Shown: in pieces, positions 1-9,078 of the stretch
Numbering within the stretch: position 1 is the first letter of the stretch
How the letters are laid out: each line of letters opens with the position of its first letter
NCBI RefSeq assembly: GCF_003460605.1
Contig: NZ_QTVN01000003.1
Span: forward strand, 62,328-126,327
Source: Ruminococcus sp. AF31-8BH
GTDB lineage: Bacteria; Bacillota; Clostridia; Lachnospirales; Lachnospiraceae
Direction of reading: 5' to 3'
Length of the DNA: 64,000 nt
Translations under genes and position numbers: made by a program
The notes under the pieces: generated by a model
The model's input: the letters and a program-made list of their open reading frames with translations, nothing else
Told to the model about the DNA's origin: nothing
Database searches by the model: none

Positions 1-648
1 TTTCTCCTCATCAAAAGGACGTTCCGGCAGGTAAATAAGATCCGGGCCTACACCGTCCTCATCTGCTGCCATTGCGGCTGCCGCTGTGATCCAGCCTGCG
101 TTTCTTCCGGAAGCTTCTATTACCACTACATGAATGGGAAGTCCTTTTACATCCTGGCACACTTCCTTTACACTCTGGGCAAGATAACGGGCTGCACTTC
201 CGTAGCCGGGACTGTGGTCCGTCACGGCAATGTCATTGTCCATGGTTTTGGGAATGCCCATTACCCCCACTTCGATTCCTTTTTCCAAGCAGGTTTTGTA
301 TAATTTTCCGCAGGTGTCCATGGTGCCGTTTCCACCGTTAAACAGAACATAGCGGATGTGATGTTTCTTTAAGATTTCTGCCATCTTCTCATATTCCGGC
401 TTTTCCAATTGGTCTCTTGATGTGCCGATGGCACTTCCCGGAGTCTGTAAAAGAAGCTTCAGCTTCTCTTCTTCCACATTTGTAAGGTCGATCAGTTCTT
501 CCCGAAGAAGTCCTCCGGTTCCGTTTCTGGCAGCATAAATATGCTGAAGCTGTGGATATTTCCTAGCTTCTGTCACAGCCCCGTACAGGGATCCGTTAAT
601 CACTGCCGTGGGACCGCCGCCGTGTACGATCAAAATATTTTCTTCCAT
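1..648 (-). CDS. 6-phosphofructokinase family protein, 3' end cut by window edge
   Basis: The first 216 codons are visible and the reading frame runs off the left edge. The N-terminal loop reads HGGGPTAVING, followed by NGGNGTMDT at about residue 103 and GIPKTMDNDI at about residue 130. The last is the PFK catalytic signature PKT(I/M)DND. These spellings belong to the branch of the PFK superfamily that holds PPi-dependent and atypical ATP-dependent enzymes, so the phosphoryl donor cannot be assigned. The expected reaction is fructose-6-phosphate to fructose-1,6-bisphosphate. ATG at 648 lies 14 bp after the nagA stop, with GGAAGG ahead of it, so this is the last visible gene of the nagB-nagA operon. 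It would carry the NagB product into glycolysis. Confidence 0.85.
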   Translation of the reverse strand, partial: MEENILIVHGGGPTAVINGSLYGAVTEARKYPQLQHIYAARNGTGGLLREELIDLTNVEEEKLKLLLQTPGSAIGTSRDQLEKPEYEKMAEILKKHHIRYVLFNGGNGTMDTCGKLYKTCLEKGIEVGVMGIPKTMDNDIAVTDHSPGYGSAARYLAQSVKEVCQDVKGLPIHVVVIEASGRNAGWITAAAAMAADEDGVGPDLIYLPERPFDEEK

Positions 649-662
649 AGCGTTCCTTCCAT

Positions 663-1826
663 TTATATATTCGAATCCTCTGAGGTGACTTTTCTTCCGC
701 CTACGAAGGTATCAAAAACTTCAAAATCCGGATCCAGCACCACAAGATCCGCGTCCATTCCATCTGCAATAAAGCCTTTATGGTCTGCAATTTTGATCAG
801 GTTTGCCGGGTTTTCCGTAAGAAGGGGAAGGATTTCTTCCAGGCTCTTTCCTGTAAACTTCAGAAGATTCTTAAGGGCAACATTCTGGGTCAGGGTACTT
901 CCTGCCCGGACGCCGTTTTCTGCCAGCTTGGCATCTCCGTCTTCCACTACCACATCATTGACCCCAAGCTTGTATTTTCCATCTGGAAGACCGGCTGCCA
1001 TAATGGAATCCGTGATGGCAACCACACGGTCCAGACCCTTCACCTTCAAAAGAAGCCTTACAGTTCCCGGATGAAGATGTCTGCCGTCGCAGATTGCCTC
1101 GCAGTAAATATCTGACTCCAGCGCTGCTCCCATGATTGCAGGAAAATGCTGATGGAGAAGCTTCATGGCGTTAAAGGTGTGGGTACAGCTCTGCGCACCC
1201 TTTCTTATGGCATCCCAGCTGGTTTCATAATCTGCGCCGGAATGGCCGATGGCTACTGTAATTCCAAGCTTTCGTATTTCCGGGATCATATCCGGAATTC
1301 CCTCTACCTCCGGGGAAACTGTAATGTAGCGGATCGCACCTTCTGCGCGCTGCTGATATTCCTTCAGAAGAGGAAGATTCGCCTTCTGCAGAAGATACTC
1401 CGGCATAGCGCCTTTATACTCGCTGGACAAAAACGGGCCTTCCAGATGGATGCCCAGAAGATTGGCTCCTTTTTGTTCCATTTGCTGGTGTTTTTTGAAC
1501 TCATCAATACAGCGGCAGGTCTGTTCCTTTGTATCCGTAAGCACAGAGCACAGCCAGGAGGTGGTTCCATTTCCTGCTGCGAAACGGCAGATTTTCTCAT
1601 AATCCTCTGCGGTTGCGGCATTGACGTCCACGCCAACTGCGCCGTGGGTATGTACATCAATAAAGCCTGGGACGATTTTTTTCCCGGCTGCATTGTAGAT
1701 GTGCGCTCCTTCTTCCGGACGGGTATCTGGTGGAAGGACAAAAATACGTCCCTCTTCCAGCTTTAATGTTTTTTTCAGAAAGCGATGCTCCATATACACA
1801 TCGCCGTTTACAAGGTACCAGGTCAT
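663..1826 (-). CDS. nagA: N-acetylglucosamine-6-phosphate deacetylase
   Basis: 387 residues, the usual NagA length. Amidohydrolase-fold signatures are in order: PGFIDVHTHG near residue 55 (metal ligands), HLEGPFLSS near 127, AIGHSGADYE near 192 and THTFNAM near 215, then AITDSIMAAGLPDG near 270 with the catalytic aspartate. It removes the acetyl group from GlcNAc-6-phosphate in the cytoplasm, giving GlcN-6-phosphate and acetate. GGAGG is well placed before the ATG. It lies 25 bp after the nagB-like gene and 14 bp before the PFK gene, so the three are probably one transcript. The assignment is firm; only the true physiological substrate depends on what the neighbouring transporter imports. Confidence 0.95.
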   Translation of the reverse strand: MTWYLVNGDVYMEHRFLKKTLKLEEGRIFVLPPDTRPEEGAHIYNAAGKKIVPGFIDVHTHGAVGVDVNAATAEDYEKICRFAAGNGTTSWLCSVLTDTKEQTCRCIDEFKKHQQMEQKGANLLGIHLEGPFLSSEYKGAMPEYLLQKANLPLLKEYQQRAEGAIRYITVSPEVEGIPDMIPEIRKLGITVAIGHSGADYETSWDAIRKGAQSCTHTFNAMKLLHQHFPAIMGAALESDIYCEAICDGRHLHPGTVRLLLKVKGLDRVVAITDSIMAAGLPDGKYKLGVNDVVVEDGDAKLAENGVRAGSTLTQNVALKNLLKFTGKSLEEILPLLTENPANLIKIADHKGFIADGMDADLVVLDPDFEVFDTFVGGRKVTSEDSNI

Positions 1827-1851
1827 ATTTCGCCTCCACTCTTTCTTTGCT

Positions 1852-2673
1852 TTATTCCGGCAGATTTGCTACAAATTCTGTGAATTTCAGATTAATATCC
1901 GGGTGATCCTGAAGAAGGCTGACCGGAAAATGTGCTGTCTTTTCGCCGTATGCGGCATGTCTTACCACACTTCTGTGCCAGTCGCGGAAGCAGCCAAGAC
2001 GGATTTTTCTTGCATGTGCGATCTCATAAATTCCAATTGTAATACAGTAATGAGGCATGTCATCCAGGGCACCGTTCAGATCTCCGATAGAATTGACAGC
2101 TCTTGTCTCCCTGGAAATCTCCAGTACTCTTGTGTGCTGTGCCAGAAATTCTTCCGGGCTCATGGTATCAGAAGCTTCATTAAAAGCTACATGTCCGTTG
2201 ATTCCAATTCCGCCAAAGCAGATGTCTACACCGCCAAGCTGCTGGATCACATCCTCAATATGGCCTAAATTTTCCGGATCCGGGAAAACTCTCTGCTCCT
2301 CTGGCATCACCAGCTCCGGTTTGATCTTTGTATAAACAGTCCTGTCCATAAATCCGCGGAAGCTTAAAGGATGGTCCTTTGGAACCCACTTTTTGTCATC
2401 GGTAAGATACTCATCCATATTGATGAACCATACATCTTTCAGACTGATATTCTGCTCATTGACCATTTCTACAAAATAAGGATACTGGCCAACCGGGCCA
2501 ACCGGGCAGATAAATACCGTTTTCTCTCCAAGAGCATTTTTCCGTTTGATTTCTTCCACCATTTCCTCTGCCATGGAGCGAAATACGGCAGGATTGTCTT
2601 CCATTACGATCAGCGGGATTTTGGGATTTTTCAGTAATTCTTCTTTGTTATAGTAATAATATTCGTGTCTCAT
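1852..2673 (-). CDS. Divergent glucosamine-6-phosphate deaminase/isomerase (NagB-like)
   Basis: 273 residues with a NagB/RpiA/DevB-type fold. Recognisable NagB signatures are INMDEYL near residue 84 (catalytic Asp), GGIGINGHVAFNEA near 155 (catalytic His region) and the TRAVNS segment near 190. Two elements that bind the sugar phosphate in ordinary NagB are changed. The N-terminal ATG(G/S)TP loop is replaced by ICPVGPVGQYPY (about residue 55), and the C-terminal SGxxKA element by a GCFRDWHRSVV stretch. The fold and position next to nagA support deamination or isomerisation of an amino-sugar phosphate, but the altered phosphate site suggests a different substrate or a paralogous reaction. It lies after the terminator hairpin that follows the ABC transporter genes, so expression may be by readthrough or by a promoter not recognised here. 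Confidence 0.78.
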   Translation of the reverse strand: MRHEYYYYNKEELLKNPKIPLIVMEDNPAVFRSMAEEMVEEIKRKNALGEKTVFICPVGPVGQYPYFVEMVNEQNISLKDVWFINMDEYLTDDKKWVPKDHPLSFRGFMDRTVYTKIKPELVMPEEQRVFPDPENLGHIEDVIQQLGGVDICFGGIGINGHVAFNEASDTMSPEEFLAQHTRVLEISRETRAVNSIGDLNGALDDMPHYCITIGIYEIAHARKIRLGCFRDWHRSVVRHAAYGEKTAHFPVSLLQDHPDINLKFTEFVANLPE

Positions 2674-2710
2674 AATTACCTCTTTCTTTTTCTGTGAGAT
2701 ATTGCCATTG

Positions 2711-2756
2711 AAAAAATGAAACCCTGCGGAACAAACTTTCGCAGTTCCACAGGGTT
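2711..2756 (-). terminator. Rho-independent terminator after the SsuA-like gene
   Basis: AACCCTGCGGAAC (2720-2732) pairs with GTTCCACAGGGTT (2744-2756), with one G-U pair. On the minus strand the stem is followed by TTTCATTTTTT. It separates the transporter genes from nagB-nagA-pfk and may reduce rather than abolish readthrough. Confidence 0.85.
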
Positions 2757-2773
2757 CATTCCTTCCTAAAATA

Positions 2774-3793
2774 TTATTCAGCTAATGCTTCCTTCATTAA
2801 GTCAAACATTACATAGTTCTCAAGCGGAACCTCTTCCTCTACATCACCGCTGTCGATGAACATCTGCTGCTGTCTCTGATAGTAATCGGAAATTGTTCCA
2901 TCTTCCAGACCAGTTCTAATATCGTCTGCGCTGAACCAGGTTGCGTCGTTTGTCTCAACCATGCATGCGTCTACATCTTTTGCACACTGTTTTGCGTAAA
3001 GACCAACTGCATATTCCCAGTTCTCAGGCTGTGATGAGAATTCCATAGCTTTGTAAAGAGCTCTGCTGAATCTTAACAGAATATCCTGGTTCTCTTCTGC
3101 ATAGCTTGGCAGGCAGATCCAGCTGGAAAGGTTTACAGAGTTTGTTGCGAACTCTAATTCAACTGCATCTTCGTTGTTCTCAAGAATCTGGTTGCTGTAT
3201 GGGTTCCATGCGAAGCATGCATCTACAGAACCGGATGCCATAGCTGCTACCATGTTGGTTGCATCCATTTCGTATGCGTCAATGTCATCAATTGTAAGGC
3301 CTGCTACTGCAAGAGCGCCGTTTAATGCGGTCTCAGAAGAAGAACCTGCTGTGTACGCTACTTTCTTGCCTTTTAAGTTTGCAAGATCATCTGTAGAAGT
3401 TACATCTGAGGAAGGAAGAACGATCACACGGTCTGTGCTGTGTACAGAGCTTGGTGCAAAGATCTCAGCCTGTCCCTTGATGCAAAGCTTATGAGCTCCA
3501 TGTCCGATATAAGCAAGGTCAATGCTTCCGCCCTCCATTGCTGCGATCTCAGAAGGACCATCTGCAAACTCCCAGAGCTTGATCTCAATGCCTTCTTCTT
3601 CGAAGTATCCTTTGTCCATTCCTGTAAGAACAGACCACAGGGATGCGTAGTTCGGCATGTAAGCAACGTTCAGTTCCACTTTCTCCGGTGCAGCATCCTC
3701 TGCCTCTTCTGCAAATGCCGGTACAGCTGCCATAGATCCAGCCATAAGACCTGCCATAAGTAACGCTGCTGCTTTCTTAAAGAATCCTTTCAT
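2774..3793 (-). CDS. ABC transporter substrate-binding protein, SsuA/THI5/NMT1 family
   Basis: 339 residues. A basic N-terminus, a hydrophobic core and AFA-EE form a signal-peptidase-I type signal; there is no lipobox cysteine, which is unusual for a Gram-positive binding protein. The mature part has the periplasmic-binding-protein type II look of sulfonate/nitrate/taurine/thiamine-precursor binding proteins: YMPNYASLWSVLTGMDKGYF, GIEIKLWEFADG, and later LKGKKVAYTAGSSSE and SGSVDACFAWNPYSNQIL. Family membership gives no ligand. Linkage to nagA, nagB and a DUF4838 protein suggests an amino-sugar-containing or similarly decorated ligand rather than a plain alkanesulfonate; that is inference. 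It is the third gene of a permease-ATPase-binding protein operon and sits just before a terminator. Confidence 0.85.
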   Translation of the reverse strand: MKGFFKKAAALLMAGLMAGSMAAVPAFAEEAEDAAPEKVELNVAYMPNYASLWSVLTGMDKGYFEEEGIEIKLWEFADGPSEIAAMEGGSIDLAYIGHGAHKLCIKGQAEIFAPSSVHSTDRVIVLPSSDVTSTDDLANLKGKKVAYTAGSSSETALNGALAVAGLTIDDIDAYEMDATNMVAAMASGSVDACFAWNPYSNQILENNEDAVELEFATNSVNLSSWICLPSYAEENQDILLRFSRALYKAMEFSSQPENWEYAVGLYAKQCAKDVDACMVETNDATWFSADDIRTGLEDGTISDYYQRQQQMFIDSGDVEEEVPLENYVMFDLMKEALAE

Positions 3794-3838
3794 ATAAAAT
3801 ATCCTCCTTTTTTATTTTCCTTTTTTTAATTTTCTTAT

Positions 3839-4630
3839 TTACTTTCTTACCTCAAGGAACTCTTTGTAAACCTCGTTCCAGATTTCTGCTTTGAGTTCCA
3901 GGAATCTTGGATCGGATTTGGTTTCCTGTGTTCTCGGATAAGGAATGTCAATGTTCACGATCTTCTTGATTCGTCCCGGGCGGGCACTCATGATTACAAC
4001 ACGCTGTGCAAGAATGATTGCCTCGTCTACATCGTGTGTAATAAAGAAGCAGGTCTTCTTCTCCTGTTCCCAGGTATTCAGAAGCTCTGTCTGAAGCTGT
4101 ACCCTGGTCTGTGCATCCAGTGCTCCAAACGGCTCATCCAGAAGAAGCACTTCCGGGTTGGCTGCATAAGCTCTTGCAATTGCCACACGCTGCTTCATAC
4201 CTCCTGACAGCTCCTTTGGATAGGAATGCTCAAACCCTTCCAGGCCAACTGACTTGATGTATTTTCTTGCAATCTGCTCTGCCTGATCCTTGGGAACCTT
4301 TTTCATTTCCAGTCCGAACATAACATTTTTAATTACGGTTCTCCATGGGAAAAGTGCATACTGCTGAAATACAACTCCTCGTTCTACTCCGGTTCCCTCA
4401 ATGGGTTTGCCGTCCAGGTATACGTTTCCGCTGGTAGGCTCTAAAAGTCCTGCGATAATATTCAGCATTGTGGACTTGCCGCAGCCGGACGGGCCGACTA
4501 CGCAGATAAACTCATTTTCCGCAATGTCAAGATTAACGCCGTTTAATGCGATCATCTTGCCCTTGGAGGTATCGTACTCCTTATATACATTGTCAATTTT
4601 CAGCTTTACTGATTTATTGTCTCCTGCCAT
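3839..4630 (-). CDS. ABC transporter ATPase, SsuB/TauB family
   Basis: 263 residues. Walker [10 protein letters not shown] near residue 46, Q-loop [11 protein letters not shown] near 88, signature ELSGGMKQR near 140, Walker [13 protein letters not shown] near 160 and H-loop FITHDVDEA near 195 are all intact. The family energises uptake of sulfonates, nitrate, taurine or related small molecules. The ATG overlaps the upstream permease by 25 bp, which implies translational coupling. The substrate is set by the binding protein and permease and is not readable here. Confidence 0.9.
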   Translation of the reverse strand: MAGDNKSVKLKIDNVYKEYDTSKGKMIALNGVNLDIAENEFICVVGPSGCGKSTMLNIIAGLLEPTSGNVYLDGKPIEGTGVERGVVFQQYALFPWRTVIKNVMFGLEMKKVPKDQAEQIARKYIKSVGLEGFEHSYPKELSGGMKQRVAIARAYAANPEVLLLDEPFGALDAQTRVQLQTELLNTWEQEKKTCFFITHDVDEAIILAQRVVIMSARPGRIKKIVNIDIPYPRTQETKSDPRFLELKAEIWNEVYKEFLEVRK

Positions 4631-5379
4631 CTCGTTAACTTCCTCTCTATAATGTCAACAACCTTTACTAAAATAAGTCCAATGATACCAAGCAAGATGA
4701 TGTACATCAGCATTGGTGCAGATTCAAAGGAATTGGAAAGAGAACGGATTCTCATTCCGATACCAGCCTGTGCTCCTGTAGACTCTGCTGCAAGCAAAGT
4801 AGTAAGGGCTGCTCCAAGTCCAAGTCTGACAGCGGTGATAATAAATGGAACAGTTGCCGGACAGATAATCTTGGTAAAAATCTGGAAATCGTTGGCTCCA
4901 AGCACTCTTGCAGCCTTGATCAGGGTTACGTCAATGTTTCGGATTCCCTGATAAATGGTAATACTCATAGTCATAAAGGTGCAGATCCAGATCAGGATGA
5001 TTGCTGGCTTCTGTCCAACACCGAATGTGATGACCAGAAGCGGCGCATATGCCAGAGCCGGAATGTTACGGATAAAATTGATCCATGGCTCGATGATCTT
5101 CTGAACCGGTGTGTACCATGCCATCAGAAAAGCAACTGGAAGGGATGTGATAAAGCCAAGACCAAATCCTGCTCCCACGCATGACATACTGCTTGCAATA
5201 TCCTTGAAGAACGCGCCTCTGTCGATCATGGTCTTCACGGAAGGAACTACCTTGTCCGCAAATGGAAAGCTTCGTCCGGTAGCCTTTCCAAGGGACAGCA
5301 GATACCATACAAGCATTGCAGCCAGAAACGAAATCAGCAGCCATACCTTATTGCTGATCACGGATTTCTTCTTTTTCAT
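4606..5379 (-). CDS. ABC transporter permease, SsuC/TauC family
   Basis: 257 residues with about six hydrophobic membrane segments, the first at residues 12-30. The EAA-loop region lies near residues 155-180 ([25 protein letters not shown]), typical of binding-protein-dependent permeases of the sulfonate/nitrate class. First gene of the transporter operon, with GGAGG before its ATG and a near-consensus promoter upstream (5445-5473). The next gene overlaps it by 25 bp. Confidence 0.9.
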   Translation of the reverse strand: MKKKKSVISNKVWLLISFLAAMLVWYLLSLGKATGRSFPFADKVVPSVKTMIDRGAFFKDIASSMSCVGAGFGLGFITSLPVAFLMAWYTPVQKIIEPWINFIRNIPALAYAPLLVITFGVGQKPAIILIWICTFMTMSITIYQGIRNIDVTLIKAARVLGANDFQIFTKIICPATVPFIITAVRLGLGAALTTLLAAESTGAQAGIGMRIRSLSNSFESAPMLMYIILLGIIGLILVKVVDIIERKLTRWQETINQ

Positions 5380-5444
5380 GTTCTCTAACCTCCATTTTCG
5401 TTCTTTGTTTTTTCAGCCTTTTTTCGTTCACATGTGTTAATTGC

Positions 5445-5473
5445 AATATATAAAAAATAGCATGTTTTGTCAA
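5445..5473 (-). promoter_or_regulatory. Sigma-A-type promoter of the SsuABC-like operon
   Basis: On the minus strand TTGACA (5473-5468), a 17-bp spacer and TATATT (5450-5445). Near-consensus and about 65 bp before the permease start codon. Confidence 0.75.
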
Positions 5474-5520
5474 ACTGGATTTTTCGTAATTTTTACGCAA
5501 ACCCTTGATTTTCCTGTAGG

Positions 5521-5530
5521 CAAACGTTTG
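5521..5530. promoter_or_regulatory. Candidate LacI-family operator
   Basis: CAAACGTTTG is a perfect 10-bp palindrome with a central CG, the pattern bound by LacI/GalR regulators. It lies between the two divergent operons. The likely ligand is the LacI protein encoded at 9079-10086; catabolite control by CcpA is an alternative. Confidence 0.5.
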
Positions 5531-5904
5531 TGTAAATTTTATTTATTTTGTACAATCAAAATTGTTTATGCGTTATTTTTTTAACATTTATGTTTATTTT
5601 TCATTGGTTTTCCTGTTTTTTATTAAACATTTTGTACTTATTTTTTTAATTCTGCAGGAATTGCAAGGTGATTTTTTTATTTGTTTTATTTATAAATTTA
5701 ATTCATTTGTGTACTTATCTCGTTTTGTGTTTTACATTTCGGTTTATTCTCCATTATTTTCTGTAAATTTATATTTAATTAGTTATATATGCTATATTCT
5801 GCATATCTATTTTAGTAGTTTTTTATATTTTCTTTTTCTTTTATTTTTTATATAATATAAATAATTAAACATTGTTATGATTCTTTGAGGAAGGATATTG
5901 AATT

Positions 5905-7836
5905 ATGAGCACAATCACCTTATGTTATTCCCCGGACTGCGAAACCATCTCTTTTGCAGCTGCGGAGCTGGAGCGTTATTTAAAGGCAGTCAATCCTGCA
6001 TTCGCCTTTTCCCATGCTTCGGAGAGTTCTGCTGCCAATGACTGCACCATCCATCTAAACACGGATCTGGATCCGGAGCTTTCATCCGGTCTGGATTCCA
6101 GAGCCGATGACCTGTTTTTGATTTCTCTTTCCAATGGAAAAGGAAGCATTCAGGGAAGCAATCCGCGAAGCGTGCTTCTTGGTATGTATGCATTTCTCCG
6201 CAGGCTTGGCTACCGTTTTCTTTTGCCGGATGAAACCGTTATGCCCCATCAGCTTTCCCTTGCAGACCTGACCTGTTCTTACTCACACAGAGCCTCCCTG
6301 CGCCACAGAGGCGTCTGCATTGAGGGGGCTGACTCTCTTGAAAATGTTCTGGATTTTATTGACTGGCTTCCCAAGCTTGGATTCAACAGCTTCTTTCTTC
6401 AATTTAAGGAGCCCTATATTTTTCTGGAAAGATGGTATCATCATACCCTGAATCCAACAAAGGATCCCATGGAACTCACGGAAGCATTCCTGCAGGACTG
6501 CTACAAAAAAATGCATGAAGCTATGAAAAAGCGTTCTCTTCTCCTCCACGCCGCCGGACATGGATGGACCTGTGAAGCCATCGGGCTGCCATCTATAGGA
6601 TGGGTGCCAGAAAAAGCAAAGCCTTCCCCTAAGGTTCAAAGGCTTCTTGCCCTGGTCAATGGAAAAAGAGAATACATCGACCGTATTCCCATGAATACCA
6701 ATCTATGCTACTCTGACCCGGAAGCCATCGACCGTTTCTGCAATACAGTGGTTGATTATGTAAAGGAGCACCCGGACACAGATTATCTGCACATCTGGCT
6801 GGCAGATGAATACAACCATATCTGCGAATGCGAAAGCTGCCGGAAAACCACTTTGTCGGATCAGTATGTACATCTTTTAAACTTGATTGACCAGCGCCTT
6901 ACCCAAGAACATCTGGACTGCAAGCTTGTGTTCCTTCTTTATCAGGAGTTGCTGTATCCGCCTGTAAAGGAACGGTTCCAGAATCCGGACCGTTTTGTCC
7001 TCATGTTTGCTCCCATCAGCCGGACCTTCCGGGAATCCTATCCGGACAGGATCCAGGAGGTTCCCATTTCGGAATACAGGCGCAACCAGATGGTTCTTCC
7101 TGTCACCATTGAGGAAAACCTTACCTTTCTCGCAAAATGGCAGAAAATTTTTGACGGGAACAGCCTGGTTTACGACTACCCTCTTGGCCGTGCCCACTAT
7201 GGGGATTTCGGCTATGTTTCCATCAGCAAAGTACTTGCAGGGGACATTCATCATGTAAAAAACCTCCATCTGGATGGCTATATCAGCTGCCAGGAGCTAC
7301 GTGCATTCCTTCCAAACGGACTTCCCAATTATGTAATGGGATATCTGACCCTTGACACAGAAGAAAGCTTTGATTCCCTTATGGATGAATATTTCCAGGC
7401 AGCCTACGGTTCCATGGCTGATGAAGTCAAAGAATACCTAACCCGGATTTCCCAGCTGTCAGACTGTGATTACTTTAACCACATCGGTCCCAGAACCAAT
7501 CCTGCTGCTGCCTGGAAATACCAGCAGCTTTCTGATTACGTGTCCGGCACAGCAGAAGACCTTTTAAATCGCGCCAAAGACAGCCATCAGATTTCGGACC
7601 GCTTCCAAAAGCTGCTGACTTTTCACAGGGAATATGTGCTTTTGCTTACAGATGCACTGGTTTCTCTGGCATCCGGTGACGCGGATGCAGCTGATGAGAA
7701 ATTCAGCCTTTTTGCAGATTTTGTACGGAAAAAAGAAGATTTTATCCAGCCTTATCTGGACGTATACCGGATTCAGGAGGTTGCACACCGCTATACCGGA
7801 TTTTCCCTGCCGGAAGAACGGACGTCCCAAAATTAA
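5905..7836 (+). CDS. DUF4838 domain protein, putative cytoplasmic glycoside hydrolase-like
   Basis: 643 residues. The first about 110 residues resemble the small alpha/beta domain found before the catalytic barrel in GH20/GH84/GH67-type enzymes (FAAAELERYLKAV, LGMYAFLRRLGYRFLLPDE). The rest is a DUF4838-type barrel: GFNSFFLQFKEP near 165, HAAGHGWTC near 217, WLADEYNHICECESCRK near 298. The acidic D-E pair and the two-cysteine motif in the last are typical of the family. C-terminal 480-640 is helical. There is no signal peptide, so it acts inside the cell on an imported compound. Linkage to nagA and a nagB-like gene points to an amino-sugar glycoside or derivative; activity is not established for the family as far as I can tell. 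It begins the rightward operon with the ROK and LacI genes. Confidence 0.75.
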   Translation: MSTITLCYSPDCETISFAAAELERYLKAVNPAFAFSHASESSAANDCTIHLNTDLDPELSSGLDSRADDLFLISLSNGKGSIQGSNPRSVLLGMYAFLRRLGYRFLLPDETVMPHQLSLADLTCSYSHRASLRHRGVCIEGADSLENVLDFIDWLPKLGFNSFFLQFKEPYIFLERWYHHTLNPTKDPMELTEAFLQDCYKKMHEAMKKRSLLLHAAGHGWTCEAIGLPSIGWVPEKAKPSPKVQRLLALVNGKREYIDRIPMNTNLCYSDPEAIDRFCNTVVDYVKEHPDTDYLHIWLADEYNHICECESCRKTTLSDQYVHLLNLIDQRLTQEHLDCKLVFLLYQELLYPPVKERFQNPDRFVLMFAPISRTFRESYPDRIQEVPISEYRRNQMVLPVTIEENLTFLAKWQKIFDGNSLVYDYPLGRAHYGDFGYVSISKVLAGDIHHVKNLHLDGYISCQELRAFLPNGLPNYVMGYLTLDTEESFDSLMDEYFQAAYGSMADEVKEYLTRISQLSDCDYFNHIGPRTNPAAAWKYQQLSDYVSGTAEDLLNRAKDSHQISDRFQKLLTFHREYVLLLTDALVSLASGDADAADEKFSLFADFVRKKEDFIQPYLDVYRIQEVAHRYTGFSLPEERTSQN

Positions 7837-7871
7837 GACTGGCACTATCAAAAATTCAGAGGGAGAAAATT

Positions 7872-9077
7872 ATGTATCAGACTTCCAATTCCAAGCTCAC
7901 CAACCGAGAACGAATTCTTGCATGTATTTTCCGCAATCCTTCCATTTCCAGAACCGGAATTGCACAGCTTACAGGTATCACGCCTGCCACCGTCAGCCAC
8001 ACCATTTTCCAGCTTCAGCAGGTGCAGCTGGTTTTTGAAGCAGGACATGACCTGGAGGATTCCTCCTCTGCCGGACGAAAGCGTGTGTCTCTTGATATCC
8101 GTCCGGAATACGCAGCTGCCCTCGGACTGGAATTTACCAAAAAAACGCTGACTGCATGCGTTACAAATTTAAAGGGAAAGGTTCTCTACCAGTATCAGAT
8201 TCCTTATTCTGAAAACTTAAGCCTTACCATCACGGAAACCATTATCCAGGTTCTTCAGATGGTTTTAAAGGACTGCGGCATTCCCCTTGATTCTTTTTGC
8301 GGAATCGGGATCGGGGTTCCCGGCCATGTAACCGAAAAGGGCACCTTTGTGATCAACAGCAGCAATATCTGGCAGACCTTTGATGCCAATAAGATCCGGG
8401 ATGCCTTTTCCCTACCTGTTGTATTTGAAAACAATGTGCGCTGTATGGCCCTTGGACAGTACCTTTTCCACCCGGATTACACCCCGGAGAATTTTGCCTT
8501 TTTCCATGTGGGTGCGGGCATGTTTTGTGCCAATATTGTGGATGGCAGTCTTTTTACCGGACATACCTTTATCTCCGGGGAGATTGGACACATCATTGCC
8601 AACCCCAATGGACTGCGCTGTGAATGCGGCAAGCAGGGCTGCCTTCAGACTGTTGCCAGCGAGTCCTGGCTGATCAAAAACACCCGGCAGCTGTACCAGC
8701 TGGACAGCTTCGGGATTCTCCACAGACTGGTCTCCTCTCCGGAGGAAATTACCACAGAAACTATTGCTGCGGCTTACTCCCTTGGGGATGAAGCGGTGTG
8801 CACCATTGTTTCCAATGCGCTGAAGTATCTGGGAATCGCCATCTCCAACATTGCGATCCTGAATAATCCGGAAAAAATATACCTGCACGGACAGCTTTTT
8901 TCCCACCCGCTGGTTCATTCCGAACTCAGCAGCATTCTCACACAGCAACTTACCTTTGTGGAAAATGACTATGTAAAAAATTTCGAGATTTGCCCATTTG
9001 ATACCCTGGACGGTGCTACAGGGGCCTGTGCCCTTGCCATCCAGAAGATCTTTTTGAAGAAAGGCCTGACAGAATAA
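7872..9077 (+). CDS. ROK family transcriptional regulator (NagC/XylR type)
   Basis: 401 residues. An N-terminal winged helix-turn-helix (residues 8-60, ISRTGIAQLTGITPATVSHTI) is followed by a ROK domain. GIGIGVPGHV, GEIGHIIANPNG and the zinc motif CECGKQGCLQ (about residues 254-263) are present. The ATP-binding DxGGT motif expected of ROK sugar kinases is replaced by GLEFTKKTL, so it should be a regulator and not the missing amino-sugar kinase. 35 bp after the DUF4838 gene and one base before the LacI gene; probably senses an amino sugar or its phosphate and controls both divergent operons. Confidence 0.88.
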   Translation: MYQTSNSKLTNRERILACIFRNPSISRTGIAQLTGITPATVSHTIFQLQQVQLVFEAGHDLEDSSSAGRKRVSLDIRPEYAAALGLEFTKKTLTACVTNLKGKVLYQYQIPYSENLSLTITETIIQVLQMVLKDCGIPLDSFCGIGIGVPGHVTEKGTFVINSSNIWQTFDANKIRDAFSLPVVFENNVRCMALGQYLFHPDYTPENFAFFHVGAGMFCANIVDGSLFTGHTFISGEIGHIIANPNGLRCECGKQGCLQTVASESWLIKNTRQLYQLDSFGILHRLVSSPEEITTETIAAAYSLGDEAVCTIVSNALKYLGIAISNIAILNNPEKIYLHGQLFSHPLVHSELSSILTQQLTFVENDYVKNFEICPFDTLDGATGACALAIQKIFLKKGLTE

Positions 9078-9078
9078 T

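Larger units (their letters stand above)
5380..5904. other. AT-rich divergent regulatory region
   Basis: 525 bp with no credible gene between the transporter operon and the DUF4838-ROK-LacI genes. It holds a leftward promoter (5445-5473), a perfect LacI-type palindrome (5521-5530), a smaller inverted repeat ACAAT-N4-ATTGT (5552-5565) and a very AT-rich block. Before the DUF4838 ATG there is TATAAT at 5851-5856, without a good -35, and an AGGAAGG ribosome site (5888-5894). Confidence 0.6.

Noticed and set aside
5562..5855. 97-codon open frame rich in Phe, Leu, Tyr and Ile in the divergent control region
   Set aside because: Composition follows from the AT-rich DNA; no ribosome site, no signal-like organisation and no family resemblance.
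7872..9077. ROK protein as the missing amino-sugar kinase
   Set aside because: It has an N-terminal winged helix and lacks the DxGGT ATP-binding motif of ROK kinases.
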